This document shows positions 34,909-44,178 of a stretch of DNA of 64,000 nucleotides, piece after piece. A model generated the notes under the pieces. It was not told where the DNA came from. It was given only the letters and a program-made list of their open reading frames with translations, and made no database searches. The first letter of the stretch is position 1. Every line of letters starts with the position of its first letter. This DNA is from Bacilli bacterium (lineage in GTDB: Bacteria; Bacillota_I; Bacilli_A; RF39; UBA660): the NCBI GenBank assembly GCA_017634385.1, contig JAGBNN010000002.1, forward strand, positions 217,156 through 281,155. Direction: 5' to 3'. A program made the position numbers and the translations under genes.

Positions 34909-37482
34909 TTATTTTGCTTCGTATAGATTATTACCTATTTCTACATCTACTTTAAGTGGTACACTTAATTTATATGCACCTTCCATATATTTTATTACAA
35001 TATCTTTTACTTCTTTTTCTTCATCTTTTATTACATTAAATATAAGTTCATCGTGTATTTGAAGAATCATTTTACTTTTTAAATTTCTTTTATTTAATTC
35101 ATCATATATATCTATCATAGCCTTTTTTAATATATCTGCGGCTGATCCTTGAATTGGAGTATTAAGAGCCATTCTTTCTCCTTGCATTCTTATCATATAG
35201 TTCTTTTCTTTTAATTCATTTATTGATCTTTTTCTATTCATTATAGTTTTTACATAACCAAGTTCTTTTGCTTTTTCTATAGTATTAGTTCTATATTCAT
35301 TTATTCCTGGGAATGCTTCTAAATATTTATTTAGAAAGTTAGTTGCTGTTTTAATATCTACATTAAGATCTTCAGCAAGTCCAAAACTACTTATTCCATA
35401 TATAATACCAAAATTAACTGCTTTTGCTTCTCTTCTCATATTAGAAGTTACTTCTTCTTTATTAACATGATAAATATCCATAGCAGTCTTAGTATGTATA
35501 TCCATATCATTATTAAATGCATCTATTAAATTCTTTTCTTTTGACATATGTGCGAATATTCTAAGTTCTATTTGTGAATAATCACTTGATAAGAACTCAC
35601 TATTTTCTTCAGGTATAAATGCTTTTCTTATTTCTTTTCCTTCTTTATATCTTATAGGTATATTTTGTAAATTTGGTTCTATTGAAGAAAGTCTTCCTGT
35701 TCTTGTTAGAGTTTGAGTATATATTGTATGAAGTTTACCATCTTCTTTTATATTATTTTTTATACCTATTATATAAGTATTATATATTTTAGAAAGTGTT
35801 CTATGTTCTATTATCTTTTCTACTATTGGATGATAATCTTTTATCTTATCTAATATTTCTCTTGCGGTTGAATAAGATTCTTTTTTCTTTTTAGGATATG
35901 GTATTTCTAATTTATCAAATAATACTTCTCCTAATTGTTTTGGAGATTGTACATTAAATTCTCCACCTGCATAATTATATATTTCCTCATTTAATTTTTG
36001 TATTTTATTATTTAAATTATCTCCCATCTTATCTAATTCATTTACATCTACTCGTACACCTTGTATTTCCATACTAGCTAGTACTTTAGATAATTTCATT
36101 TCTATATTATTAAATAAATCTAGTTGTTCTTCATCTTTCATTTTATTATATAAATCTTCTTTTGTTTCATATATAAATATTGCTTTATCACATATTAATT
36201 TTTCTAAATCAGTTTCTTCATATTTTTTTATAAATGTTTCAAAAAGTGGCATATCATAATTTAAATCATTTGCGACATATGCGATATCATCTTTTACATT
36301 ATAATTTAATATATATGTTGCGATTGCTGTATCAAATTCACACTTATCAAATTTTATATTATATTTATTTAATAATACTATATTCTTTTTTAAATCATAT
36401 GTATATTTATTGTATTTATCTAATATATTAGGATTATCTATTAAAAATTCTTTATCTATATAATAAGCATTTTCTCCATCATATATTCCTATTCCTAATA
36501 TATTAGCATCATGATAATTAGTATTATCTGTTTCTATATATACTGATATATTATCTTTTAATATTAGTTCTTCTTTAGTAGTTATTTTTTTATATTTTAT
36601 TTCTTTTTTAGGTTCACTTTTAAAATTAGTATCTTTAAGTAAACTATAGAATTCTAAATCTGTATACATTTCTTTTAATTTATCATAATTAGGTTCTTCG
36701 TATTTTAGTTCTTCTAAAGAATATTCAACAGGTACTTCTTTATATATAGTAGCTATTTCTTTACTCATAACAGCAGATTCTTTTCCATCTATTAATTTTT
36801 GTTTAGTAGCTCCTTTTAATTCATCTATATGATCATATAAGTTTTCTACAGATTCATATTCTTGTAATAATTTTAATGCTGTTTTTTCTCCTATTCCTTT
36901 TACACCAGGTATATTATCAGATGAATCTCCCATTAATCCTTTTAAATCTATCATTCTAATTGGTTCTATACCATAGGTTTCTTTAAATACATTTTCATCC
37001 ATTCTTATATAATCTTTTTGTTTTAATAATTTTACATCTATTTGATTTGATATTAACTGAAGTAAATCTTTATCACTACTTACAATAGTACCTATAAAAT
37101 TATCGTCTTTTTCGACCATTTGACAATATGTTCCTATAATATCATCTGCTTCATAATTATCAATTTCAAAGCATTTTATTCCTAGAAGTGGTACTAATTC
37201 TTTAGCTACTTTAAATTGTACTTTTAAATCTTCTGGAGTAGCTGCTCTTCCATCTTTATATTCTTTATATTTTTCATGTCTAAAAGTTTTTCCTTTATCA
37301 AATGCTACTATCATATATTCTGGATTTTCTTCTTTTACTATCTTATTTAACATATTAATAAGCCCATATATACCATTAGTAGGAAATCCTTTTGAATTTC
37401 TCATTACATTTCCTGTATATGCAGTAGCATAATAACTTCTAAAAAGTAAATTATTTCCATCAACTAATATTAATTTTTTCAT
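34909..37482 (-). CDS. polA: DNA polymerase I
   Basis: An 857-residue Pol I with an N-terminal 5'-nuclease domain (LILVDGNNLLFRSYYA, then VSSDKDLLQL and LMGDSSDNIPGVKGIGEKTA), a 3'-5' exonuclease-like domain and a polymerase domain. Polymerase motif A is SSDYSQIELRIFAHMS, motif B is RREAKAVNFGIIYG and motif C is LQIHDELIF. In the exonuclease-like domain the expected DxE motif reads VYIETDNTN, with Tyr where the first Asp should be, so proofreading is probably lost, as in Bacillus Pol I. It has a divergent promoter with the kinase-like gene. Confidence 0.96.
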   Translation of the reverse strand: MKKLILVDGNNLLFRSYYATAYTGNVMRNSKGFPTNGIYGLINMLNKIVKEENPEYMIVAFDKGKTFRHEKYKEYKDGRAATPEDLKVQFKVAKELVPLLGIKCFEIDNYEADDIIGTYCQMVEKDDNFIGTIVSSDKDLLQLISNQIDVKLLKQKDYIRMDENVFKETYGIEPIRMIDLKGLMGDSSDNIPGVKGIGEKTALKLLQEYESVENLYDHIDELKGATKQKLIDGKESAVMSKEIATIYKEVPVEYSLEELKYEEPNYDKLKEMYTDLEFYSLLKDTNFKSEPKKEIKYKKITTKEELILKDNISVYIETDNTNYHDANILGIGIYDGENAYYIDKEFLIDNPNILDKYNKYTYDLKKNIVLLNKYNIKFDKCEFDTAIATYILNYNVKDDIAYVANDLNYDMPLFETFIKKYEETDLEKLICDKAIFIYETKEDLYNKMKDEEQLDLFNNIEMKLSKVLASMEIQGVRVDVNELDKMGDNLNNKIQKLNEEIYNYAGGEFNVQSPKQLGEVLFDKLEIPYPKKKKESYSTAREILDKIKDYHPIVEKIIEHRTLSKIYNTYIIGIKNNIKEDGKLHTIYTQTLTRTGRLSSIEPNLQNIPIRYKEGKEIRKAFIPEENSEFLSSDYSQIELRIFAHMSKEKNLIDAFNNDMDIHTKTAMDIYHVNKEEVTSNMRREAKAVNFGIIYGISSFGLAEDLNVDIKTATNFLNKYLEAFPGINEYRTNTIEKAKELGYVKTIMNRKRSINELKEKNYMIRMQGERMALNTPIQGSAADILKKAMIDIYDELNKRNLKSKMILQIHDELIFNVIKDEEKEVKDIVIKYMEGAYKLSVPLKVDVEIGNNLYEAK

Positions 37483-37502
37483 ATTTTCACCTACTAAAAT
37501 TA

Positions 37503-37511
37503 ATTATATCA
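37503..37511 (-). promoter_or_regulatory. Extended -10 promoter of polA
   Basis: TGATATAAT on the minus strand with TATAAT at 37503-37508. No clear -35 is seen. Confidence 0.5.
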
Positions 37512-37517
37512 TAAAAT

Positions 37518-37546
37518 TTGATTTATTTTAGTGTTTTTGATATAAT
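37518..37546 (+). promoter_or_regulatory. Promoter of the kinase-like gene
   Basis: TTGATT (37518-37523), 17-bp spacer ending TGA, and TATAAT (37541-37546), 26 bp before the ATG. It overlaps the divergent polA promoter region. Confidence 0.75.
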
Positions 37547-37572
37547 ACATAACCTGTCGAAGGAGGATTACT

Positions 37573-38373
37573 ATGGAAAAATTTAATATTGATGAATCTA
37601 ATAAAAATCATATATTTAATGATACAGGTGTTGAAAGTATTATTTTTTATTATGATGATGAAAGATTATTAAAATATTTTAGAGATAAAGAGATTAATGA
37701 AAAACAAATTCAAAAAGATTTAAATGATCCTTTTTTAGATTATCCAAGAAAAGTTAAAGATTTTCCTAAAGAAAGTCTTCCTAACAAAGAAAAAAAGATA
37801 AAATTATTAGATCAAAAGAAAAGTATAGAAGATGAAGTTAAAATACTTGGTCCTGCTTATCAAGATGGTAAGTTTAAAGGATATATAATGAATAAAGAGG
37901 ACTTAAAAAAATTAGATATGTTACCAGAACACTTTTCTGATAGATTTACATTAAGAAAAAGAAAAATAGCTCTTTTAAAATTAATAAGAGAAAAAATAGA
38001 AAAATTAAATGCTGAAGGAATATTTATTGGTGATTTTAATCAAAACAATTTCTTAACAGATAAAAATGTTAGTTTAGTAAAATTATGTGATTTAGACAAT
38101 TTAAAGATTGATGGTCTTGATTTTGATACTAAACATAGATTTGTTCAATATTATGAATCAAGTGATGCGAATATAAATAATATTGATTCTTATTGTTTTA
38201 ATTTATTTACAATTGCTTATTTAAATAATTATGATTTAGGTTATTTTGATTATAGAGGTCCTTTAAAACTTCCTAAAGAATTAAAAACAAAGGAAAATAT
38301 GGATATATGTGAAAGTATGACTCATTTAGATAGTTCATATGTTCCTAAATATTTAATTGATAATATGAGATAA
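37573..38373 (+). CDS. Atypical protein-kinase-like protein
   Basis: A 266-residue soluble protein. The segment IFIGDFNQNNFLTD (about residues 153-166) followed by VKLCDLDNLKI (about 171-181) matches the catalytic loop (GDxNxxN) and the metal site (D-x-D in place of DFG) of atypical bacterial protein kinases such as the YegI type. The N-terminal lobe is divergent, with IEDEVKILGPAYQDGKFKGYIM near residues 86-107. A strong AGGAGG site and promoter precede it; a terminator follows. It is the gene just before sspI on the plus strand. Activity and substrate are unknown. Confidence 0.6.
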   Translation: MEKFNIDESNKNHIFNDTGVESIIFYYDDERLLKYFRDKEINEKQIQKDLNDPFLDYPRKVKDFPKESLPNKEKKIKLLDQKKSIEDEVKILGPAYQDGKFKGYIMNKEDLKKLDMLPEHFSDRFTLRKRKIALLKLIREKIEKLNAEGIFIGDFNQNNFLTDKNVSLVKLCDLDNLKIDGLDFDTKHRFVQYYESSDANINNIDSYCFNLFTIAYLNNYDLGYFDYRGPLKLPKELKTKENMDICESMTHLDSSYVPKYLIDNMR

Positions 38374-38397
38374 TTATGTATATAATTATCTTTTTTT
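38368..38397 (+). terminator. Terminator of the kinase-like gene
   Basis: GATAATTAT and ATAATTATC arms span the stop codon and are followed by seven T. Confidence 0.8.
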
Positions 38398-38407
38398 GTT
38401 CATAATA
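38378..38407 (+). promoter_or_regulatory. Candidate sigma-G-type promoter of sspI
   Basis: GTATA (38378-38382) is followed after 18 bp by CATAATA (38401-38407), fitting the forespore sigma-G pattern GHATR-N17/18-CATNHTA. It overlaps the upstream terminator and leaves a leader of about 14 nt. Low-information motif in AT-rich DNA. Confidence 0.45.
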
Positions 38408-38427
38408 TTTTTGAAAGGATTGATATT

Positions 38428-38628
38428 GTGAAGATTAAAGATTATATTGTACAAAATTTTAAAGAAGATAATATTGATACTATTAAAACTGCGATTGATG
38501 AATCTGTAAAAGAATATGATGAAGATTCTCTTCCTGGTCTTGGAATATTTTTTATGTTAGTTTGGGAAAATTCTAATGATAAAGAAAAAAATACTATTTT
38601 AGAAAAGATTAAATCTAACCTAAATTAG
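38428..38628 (+). CDS. sspI: Small acid-soluble spore protein SspI family
   Basis: A 66-residue protein starting at GTG with AAAGGA 8 nt upstream. The segment DEDSLPGLGIFFMLVWENSN followed by KEKNTILEKI matches the diagnostic LPGLGVLFEVIW..A...EK..ML pattern of SspI, a minor forespore-specific small acid-soluble protein in Bacillus. Length is normal (Bacillus SspI is about 70 residues). A sigma-G-like promoter motif lies upstream. The last 14 bases overlap the end of the convergent gene at 38615-38947. Confidence 0.85.
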   Translation: MKIKDYIVQNFKEDNIDTIKTAIDESVKEYDEDSLPGLGIFFMLVWENSNDKEKNTILEKIKSNLN

Positions 38629-38947
38629 TATTTTTTAATGTTAATTTTGATACTTCATTTGCTTCATATTCTAGTGATTCTTGAGCTAAGTCAAGAGCTT
38701 CTTTATATGAACCATATTCTTTTAATGAAGTTATAATGTTTGGTGTTTGTGTAGTTTGATATAATTCAATAGCTGCACCTTCTGATAAATGTGAATCATT
38801 TTCTATTAATCTATTAGCAGCAGCTTTATTTAAAAATATATCTTTATCATAAGATAACATATATCTTATTTGTTGGTATGTTAATCCTGATTCTAATAGA
38901 TCTCTACATTTTACCATCAAACTTATAGTTTTCATATTTTTTGCCAT
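38615..38947 (-). CDS. Hypothetical small soluble protein
   Basis: A 110-residue mostly helical protein with a good AGGAGG Shine-Dalgarno. Visible features are a helical start (TISLMVKCRDLLESGLTYQQ), a helix-turn-helix-like segment near residues 22-50 and a C-terminal amphipathic helix (YKEALDLAQESLEYEANEVS). I do not recognise a family. It overlaps the end of sspI on the other strand by 14 bases and lies upstream of the pheS-pheT terminator. Confidence 0.6.
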   Translation of the reverse strand: MAKNMKTISLMVKCRDLLESGLTYQQIRYMLSYDKDIFLNKAAANRLIENDSHLSEGAAIELYQTTQTPNIITSLKEYGSYKEALDLAQESLEYEANEVSKLTLKNTNLG

Positions 38948-39003
38948 CTTTTATCCTCCTTGTTGTAGTTATATATTATAGTATAGTAAAAATTTAAGGT
39001 CAA

Positions 39004-39032
39004 TAAAAAAGTACTAAATTTAGTACTTTTTT
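39004..39032 (-). terminator. Terminator of pheS-pheT
   Basis: AAAAAAGTACTAAA and TTTAGTACTTTTTT form a perfect inverted repeat ending at the pheT stop codon. Confidence 0.85.
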
Positions 39033-41400
39033 ATATACTTCTTAATTTTGCATTTAATTTAGTTTCTACTTCAGAAATAATTTTATTAAATACTTCCATT
39101 ACTTCTTCATCTGATAAGGTTCTTGTTTCATCTTTAAATGTTAATGAATAAGCCATTGATTTCTTTCCTTCTTCGATATTTCTATAAATATCAAATATAT
39201 CTATGTTATCAAGTAGTCTTCCACCTGCACGTTTTATTACTTCTTCTATTTCTTTATTAGTCATTTCATTTGAAACAATGAACGCTACATCTTTTTTAAT
39301 TTCTGGATATTTAGAAGCTTCTTTAAATTTAAGTGGTTTAACAGTTAAATTATAAAGTTGTGTCATAGATAATTCTGCTACGAATATATCATCTTTATAT
39401 AATGAAGGATGTACCTTACCTATTATACCTATTTGTTTTCTATCAATTAATATAGCTGCACTTACTCCTGGATGTAATTCTTTTACCTCTACTTTTTCAA
39501 ATGCATATCTATTTTTAAATCCTAAGTATTTAAGTAAATTTTCTATTATTCCTTTTATTAAATAAAAATCTACTTTAACATCTATATTATTAACTGGATT
39601 AGTTATATAACTTCCTTTCATTAATATAGCTACTTTATGATCTTCTTGATAATTCTTATCATATGTTTTAGATATTTCATATATATTTATATTTTCTTCT
39701 TTTCTTGCTTTATTATATTCATATGTTTGAATTAACGATGGAATTAATGATAATCTTAAATATCCTTTATCAAGTGACATTGGATTTGGAAGTGGTAGTA
39801 CTTCTTTTTTATCATAATTAAATGAGTTTGCCATCTCTTCAGGTACTAATGTATATGTTCTTACTTCAGTTAATCCTAAAGTTCTTAATCTTTTTGATAT
39901 ATTTTTTCTTAAATAAACATCTCCTACATATACTCCTCTTTTAGTTTCTACATTTGGAAGTGTATCTTCTAAGTTATTATATCCATATAATCTTCCGATT
40001 TCTTCTGCTAAATCTGCTTTATTAGCATCTACATCTAATCTTCTTCTTGGTATTGTAATATGGAATACTTTATTATTTAATTCATATTTAAAATCTAATT
40101 TATCTAATTGAGTTTCTACATCTTCATCTGTCATACTCATTCCAAGTACATCATTTAATTCTTTTGAAGTTACATCAATTGTTTTTTCTGTTTTATCTAC
40201 TTCATCATGTAATACTTCACCACTTAATACTTCACCAGAAGCATATTCTTCTAAAAGTGATAAACATCTATTCATTGCATCTATTGTATATTCAAAATTT
40301 AATCCTTTACCATATCTTCTTGATGCTTCTGATTTTAAATTTAATCTTGTAGATGTCTTAGTTATAGAAAATGCATCAAATATAGCTGCTTCTATAAATA
40401 TATTTTTAGTATTTTCATCTACTTCTGTATTTTCTCCACCCATAACACCGGCAATACATATAGGTTTTTCTCCATCTGTTATAACAATATCATTTGTAGT
40501 TAAAGTTCTTTCTTCTTTATCAAGTGTTATTATTTTTTCACCATCTTTTGCATCTCTTACAAGTACTTCTTTTCCTAATTTATCTGCATCAAAAAAGTGA
40601 GTTGGTTGTCCATATTCAAGCATTACAAAGTTAGATATATCTACTACGTTATTAATAGGTCTCATACCCGCTGCAATTATTCTTTTCTTTATCCATTCAG
40701 GTGATTCACCTATTTTAACATTTCTTACCATTCTTCCTAAATAGAATGGACATCTTTTAGTTTCTATTTTTAATTTTATATAATTATTAACATCATCACT
40801 TACACATTTATAATCTGCTTTTGGATAATTTACTTTCTTTCCAAGAACTGTTCCTATTTCATGAGCAAATCCAATATGATAATAACAATCATTATTTCTA
40901 TGTTTATGAACATCTAGTTCATATAGTGTATCATCACAACCTAAATACTTACTAGCATCTTCTCCAACTGGAGCATCCATTGGAAGTTCTTCTATTCCTT
41001 TAGCATATGTTTCATCATTTTTTTCTTCAAGTCCAAGTTCAAATAATGCACATATCATACCATTAGATTCTTCTCCTCTAATTTTACCTTTTTTAATTTC
41101 AAAATCTCCTGGAAGAATAGCTCCTGGTTTTGCTACTATAACTTTTATTCCTTTTCTTACATTAGATGCACCACATACTATTTGTGTTTCTTCATCACCA
41201 ATATTTACTTTACATACATGTAAATGATCTGAATCTGGATGATCTGTGCATTCTACTACTTCTCCTATAACTAAATTATCTATATGATTAGTTATTACTG
41301 CTTCTACATTTATACCTGCTTTTGTTACTTTAGTAGCAAGTTCTTTTAAATCTTCACCTTCAAGATCAATATAATCTTTTACCCAATTTAAAGATATCAT
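39031..41400 (-). CDS. pheT: Phenylalanyl-tRNA synthetase beta subunit
   Basis: A 789-residue beta subunit starting MISLNWVKDYIDLEGEDL. An OB-fold tRNA-binding domain (VIGEVVECTDHPDSDHLHVC) lies near residues 40-60, then B3/B4 editing domains, B5 and a C-terminal anticodon-binding domain (SKYPEIKKDVAFIV, YSLTFKDETRTLSDEEV). It forms an alpha2-beta2 enzyme with PheS. The ATG at 41400 follows AAGGAGG; it lies 1 bp after pheS, so the two are coupled. Confidence 0.97.
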   Translation of the reverse strand: MISLNWVKDYIDLEGEDLKELATKVTKAGINVEAVITNHIDNLVIGEVVECTDHPDSDHLHVCKVNIGDEETQIVCGASNVRKGIKVIVAKPGAILPGDFEIKKGKIRGEESNGMICALFELGLEEKNDETYAKGIEELPMDAPVGEDASKYLGCDDTLYELDVHKHRNNDCYYHIGFAHEIGTVLGKKVNYPKADYKCVSDDVNNYIKLKIETKRCPFYLGRMVRNVKIGESPEWIKKRIIAAGMRPINNVVDISNFVMLEYGQPTHFFDADKLGKEVLVRDAKDGEKIITLDKEERTLTTNDIVITDGEKPICIAGVMGGENTEVDENTKNIFIEAAIFDAFSITKTSTRLNLKSEASRRYGKGLNFEYTIDAMNRCLSLLEEYASGEVLSGEVLHDEVDKTEKTIDVTSKELNDVLGMSMTDEDVETQLDKLDFKYELNNKVFHITIPRRRLDVDANKADLAEEIGRLYGYNNLEDTLPNVETKRGVYVGDVYLRKNISKRLRTLGLTEVRTYTLVPEEMANSFNYDKKEVLPLPNPMSLDKGYLRLSLIPSLIQTYEYNKARKEENINIYEISKTYDKNYQEDHKVAILMKGSYITNPVNNIDVKVDFYLIKGIIENLLKYLGFKNRYAFEKVEVKELHPGVSAAILIDRKQIGIIGKVHPSLYKDDIFVAELSMTQLYNLTVKPLKFKEASKYPEIKKDVAFIVSNEMTNKEIEEVIKRAGGRLLDNIDIFDIYRNIEEGKKSMAYSLTFKDETRTLSDEEVMEVFNKIISEVETKLNAKLRSI

Positions 41401-41401
41401 A

Positions 41402-42442
41402 TTATTCTTCCTCCTTTCTATCAAATATTTTTGATTCTCTTAAATCTACATTATAGAAAGTTCTTATATCATTTATTCCATATTTAAGCATTGCGCATCT
41501 TTCAGCACCAAATCCAAATGCGAACCCACTCCATTTATTTGGATCATATCCACATCCTTTTAATACATCATAATGTACTACTCCTGCTCCTCCTATTGTT
41601 ATCCATCCAGTATTCTTACAAATACTGCATCCTTTTCCTTTACAACTAAAGCATGATATATCCATTTCTACAGAAGGTTCTGTAAATTGATAGTATGATG
41701 GTCTAAATCTAGTAATAGTATCTTCTCCAAATAATCTTTTACATATTACTGTTACTGTTCCTTTTAAGTCAGATAATTTTATGTTTTTATCAACTATTAA
41801 TCCTTCTATTTGAGTAAACTCATGTGAATGAGTTGCATCATCGTCATCTCTTCTATATGCTTTACCAGGACATATAACTCTTACTGGTTCTTCTCCACCT
41901 TTTTGAAGCATTACTCTAGCTTGTACAGGTGATGTATGAGAACGAAGTAATAATTCATCTCCTTTTACATAGAATGTATCTTGAGCATCTCTTGCTGGAT
42001 GTCCTTTTGGAAGTCCTAATAATTCAAAATTAAATTTATCTTCTTCAAGTTCAGGTCCATCTACTACATCATATCCCATAGACATAAATACTTCTTCAAA
42101 ATCTTCAATAACTTTTTCAAGTATTGAAGGAGCTCCTACTGGTATTTGTGTTGATGGAAGTGAAATATCAATTGCTTCACTTTCTAACTTTTTATTTAAT
42201 TCTTCTTGTTCATATTTTTCTTTTAATTCATCTAATTTTTCTGATACATGAGTTCTAAGTTCATTTAATATCATTCCAAATGTTTTTTTATCTTCTACTT
42301 CTCTCATCATTGAAGTAAGTTGTGCGATTGGTCCTTTTTTACCTATATATTCGATTTTTAAATCATTTAATTCTTTTAATGATTTAATATTTTTTATTTG
42401 TTCATCGAATTTTAATCTTATTTCTTCTACTTTCTCTTTCAT
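41402..42442 (-). CDS. pheS: Phenylalanyl-tRNA synthetase alpha subunit
   Basis: A 346-residue catalytic subunit with an N-terminal coiled coil and class II motifs: motif 2 in RTHSPVQARVM-like LLRSHTSPVQARVMLQ and VICPGKAYRRDDDDATHSHE, and motif 3 in GFAFGFGAERCAMLKYGI. An unusual CFSCKGKGCSICKNTGW insertion provides a possible zinc site. It sits downstream of a Phe-type T-box leader. Confidence 0.97.
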   Translation of the reverse strand: MKEKVEEIRLKFDEQIKNIKSLKELNDLKIEYIGKKGPIAQLTSMMREVEDKKTFGMILNELRTHVSEKLDELKEKYEQEELNKKLESEAIDISLPSTQIPVGAPSILEKVIEDFEEVFMSMGYDVVDGPELEEDKFNFELLGLPKGHPARDAQDTFYVKGDELLLRSHTSPVQARVMLQKGGEEPVRVICPGKAYRRDDDDATHSHEFTQIEGLIVDKNIKLSDLKGTVTVICKRLFGEDTITRFRPSYYQFTEPSVEMDISCFSCKGKGCSICKNTGWITIGGAGVVHYDVLKGCGYDPNKWSGFAFGFGAERCAMLKYGINDIRTFYNVDLRESKIFDRKEEE

Positions 42443-42670
42443 ATTTTCCTCCTTAAAATTAAAAAATTCTATGATGTAAGGACGTATTAACGCGGTACCA
42501 CCTTACTTCATAGAATTTCTATGCTCTTAAACCTTTAACGCAGGATTACGTTATAACTTTGATTATACTGCTAAAGGGTGAATTCATATAGATTATTTAT
42601 TAGTTTTCACCAAACACTAACTCTCTTTAAAATAATTACTATATTACTATGTCCTTATCTTCGCTTTGAC
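42443..42670 (-). promoter_or_regulatory. T-box leader (Phe, UUC) controlling pheS-pheT
   Basis: A complete T-box in the minus-strand leader: stem I with the GTTTGGTGAAAACTAAT distal-loop element, a specifier trinucleotide TTC at 42580-42582 in GAATTCACC, and the T-box bulge GGTGGTACCGCG at 42491-42502. A terminator stem at 42464-42519 ends in a T-rich tract. The pattern GAA-NNN-A around the specifier matches a second T-box in this window. Uncharged tRNA-Phe should stabilise the antiterminator and switch on pheS-pheT. Confidence 0.93.
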
Positions 42671-42676
42671 AAGTTA

Positions 42677-42704
42677 ATTATAACATATTTTTTAGATTTT
42701 ACAA
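42677..42704 (-). promoter_or_regulatory. Promoter of the pheS T-box operon
   Basis: TTGTAA (42699-42704), a 16-bp spacer ending TGT, then TATAAT (42677-42682). Confidence 0.65.
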
Positions 42705-43214
42705 CTTATTTTTCATAAGTTCTTCATATAAATTAATTCTTGTTATTTCATATCTATCATCTAAATAATATACAGATGTATCTAACTCTTTTTGTGGTGA
42801 AAATTTATCATCTAGATTTAAAATTATATTATCTTTATGTTCATTGATAAAATTAAATACTTCTTCACCATATCTTTCTTTTATTTCTTTATAAGAATAA
42901 ATACCACTTTCTAATATTTCATTTATTATATCTATATATTTTTCATCATCTTTTCTTATTTTATTTTCTACATGCATTTTTACAAGTTCTATTTCACTTT
43001 TCCTAAATTCTTTTGGTACTTTAAATAATTTTTTTAAACTACTATATTTATCAATAGCAATTTCATTTATATCTTTACCAAATTCTAATTTATACTTTTT
43101 TATTGCTTTAAGTACATTAGATATTTCTTCTAAATTTTCTTCTTTATTTATTTTTTCTTTTATTTCTTCTATACTTATCATGTAATAAAAATCATTAAAT
43201 GCATTTTTTCTCAT
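42699..43214 (-). CDS. Hypothetical soluble helical protein
   Basis: A 171-residue Lys/Glu/Ile-rich protein predicted to be largely helical, with no membrane segment. Recognisable pieces are IEEIKEKINKEENLEEISNV near the start and FSPQKELDTSVYYLDDRYEI near the end. AGGTGAT precedes the ATG. It is divergent from the DUF368 gene and lies upstream of the pheS promoter. I do not recognise a family. Confidence 0.65.
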   Translation of the reverse strand: MRKNAFNDFYYMISIEEIKEKINKEENLEEISNVLKAIKKYKLEFGKDINEIAIDKYSSLKKLFKVPKEFRKSEIELVKMHVENKIRKDDEKYIDIINEILESGIYSYKEIKERYGEEVFNFINEHKDNIILNLDDKFSPQKELDTSVYYLDDRYEITRINLYEELMKNKL

Positions 43215-43252
43215 AATATCACCTATAAATATTATATCATAATTATATTTTG

Positions 43253-43261
43253 TGTTATAAT
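43253..43261 (+). promoter_or_regulatory. Extended -10 promoter of the DUF368 gene
   Basis: TGTTATAAT with TATAAT at 43256-43261, 23 bp before the ATG. No good -35. Confidence 0.55.
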
Positions 43262-43283
43262 TTTATTATCTGGAGGTAATAAT

Positions 43284-44168
43284 ATGAAGAAGAAGAAAAA
43301 GTTTAATATTGATTTTAATTCTATATTTGGAGGAATGTTTGTAGGTATTGCTAATATAATTCCTGGTGTATCTGGAGGAACTATGCTTGTTATATTCAAT
43401 TTATTTGACAAGCTAACATATGCAGTATCTGATATATTTAAAAAGAAAACAGATACAAGAAAGCAAAGTATTATATTTTTATTTAAAGTACTAATAAGTG
43501 CAGCAGTTGGTATTGTTTTATTTGCAAAATTACTTGGTATTACATTAAAATATGCTGAAGGAGAAACTATTTTTTGTTTTATGGGATTAATTTTATTTAG
43601 TATACCTTTAATAATAAAATCCGAACTTAAAAATGAAAAATTTAATTTAATTGGATTTATTATTGGATTTCTATTTATAATTGGTCTTCAATATCTAAAC
43701 TCATTAAATGTTACTAATAATTTAGATAGTACAATGAATGCTGGACATTTTCTTTCAATGATAGGTCTTGGTATTATTGGAGGAGCTACTATGATTTTTC
43801 CTGGTGTATCTGGATCTATGGTATTATTAGTACTTGGAAAATATGAACTTATTAGAAGTTATATAGATAAACTTACTAGTTTTGATGCTGAAAGTTTTAT
43901 ATCACTTTGTTTCTTTGGTATAGGAGTTATTTTAGGAATAGTATTAAGTTCTAAATTAACTACATTCTTATTAAAAAATTATAAAGGTAAAACTATTAGT
44001 GTAATATTAGGATTTATAACTGCTAGTGCTTTAGTTCTTCCATTTAATTTAGAAAATCCTATAGAATTTACTACTATGAAAATATGTTCATTATTAATAT
44101 GGTTTATACTTGGTGGTATTGCTATATTCTATATTAATAGATTACAAAAGAAAAAAGAAAACGCTTAA
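43284..44168 (+). CDS. DUF368 family undecaprenyl-phosphate transporter (PopT-like)
   Basis: A 294-residue polytopic membrane protein with two related signature motifs, VGIANIIPGVSGGTMLVIF near residues 18-36 and GGATMIFPGVSGSMVLLVLG near 170-190, that define DUF368. Members move undecaprenyl phosphate back across the membrane for reuse in cell-wall synthesis, the same job as DedA-type proteins. It uses GGAGGT 8 nt before the ATG and is monocistronic. It is one of three plus-strand genes here. Confidence 0.88.
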   Translation: MKKKKKFNIDFNSIFGGMFVGIANIIPGVSGGTMLVIFNLFDKLTYAVSDIFKKKTDTRKQSIIFLFKVLISAAVGIVLFAKLLGITLKYAEGETIFCFMGLILFSIPLIIKSELKNEKFNLIGFIIGFLFIIGLQYLNSLNVTNNLDSTMNAGHFLSMIGLGIIGGATMIFPGVSGSMVLLVLGKYELIRSYIDKLTSFDAESFISLCFFGIGVILGIVLSSKLTTFLLKNYKGKTISVILGFITASALVLPFNLENPIEFTTMKICSLLIWFILGGIAIFYINRLQKKKENA

Positions 44169-44178
44169 AGCGTTTTTT
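44158..44178 (+). terminator. Terminator of the DUF368 gene
   Basis: AAACGC and GCGTTT arms span the stop codon at 44166 and are followed by T8. It also faces the convergent gene at 44179 and could serve both. Confidence 0.8.
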
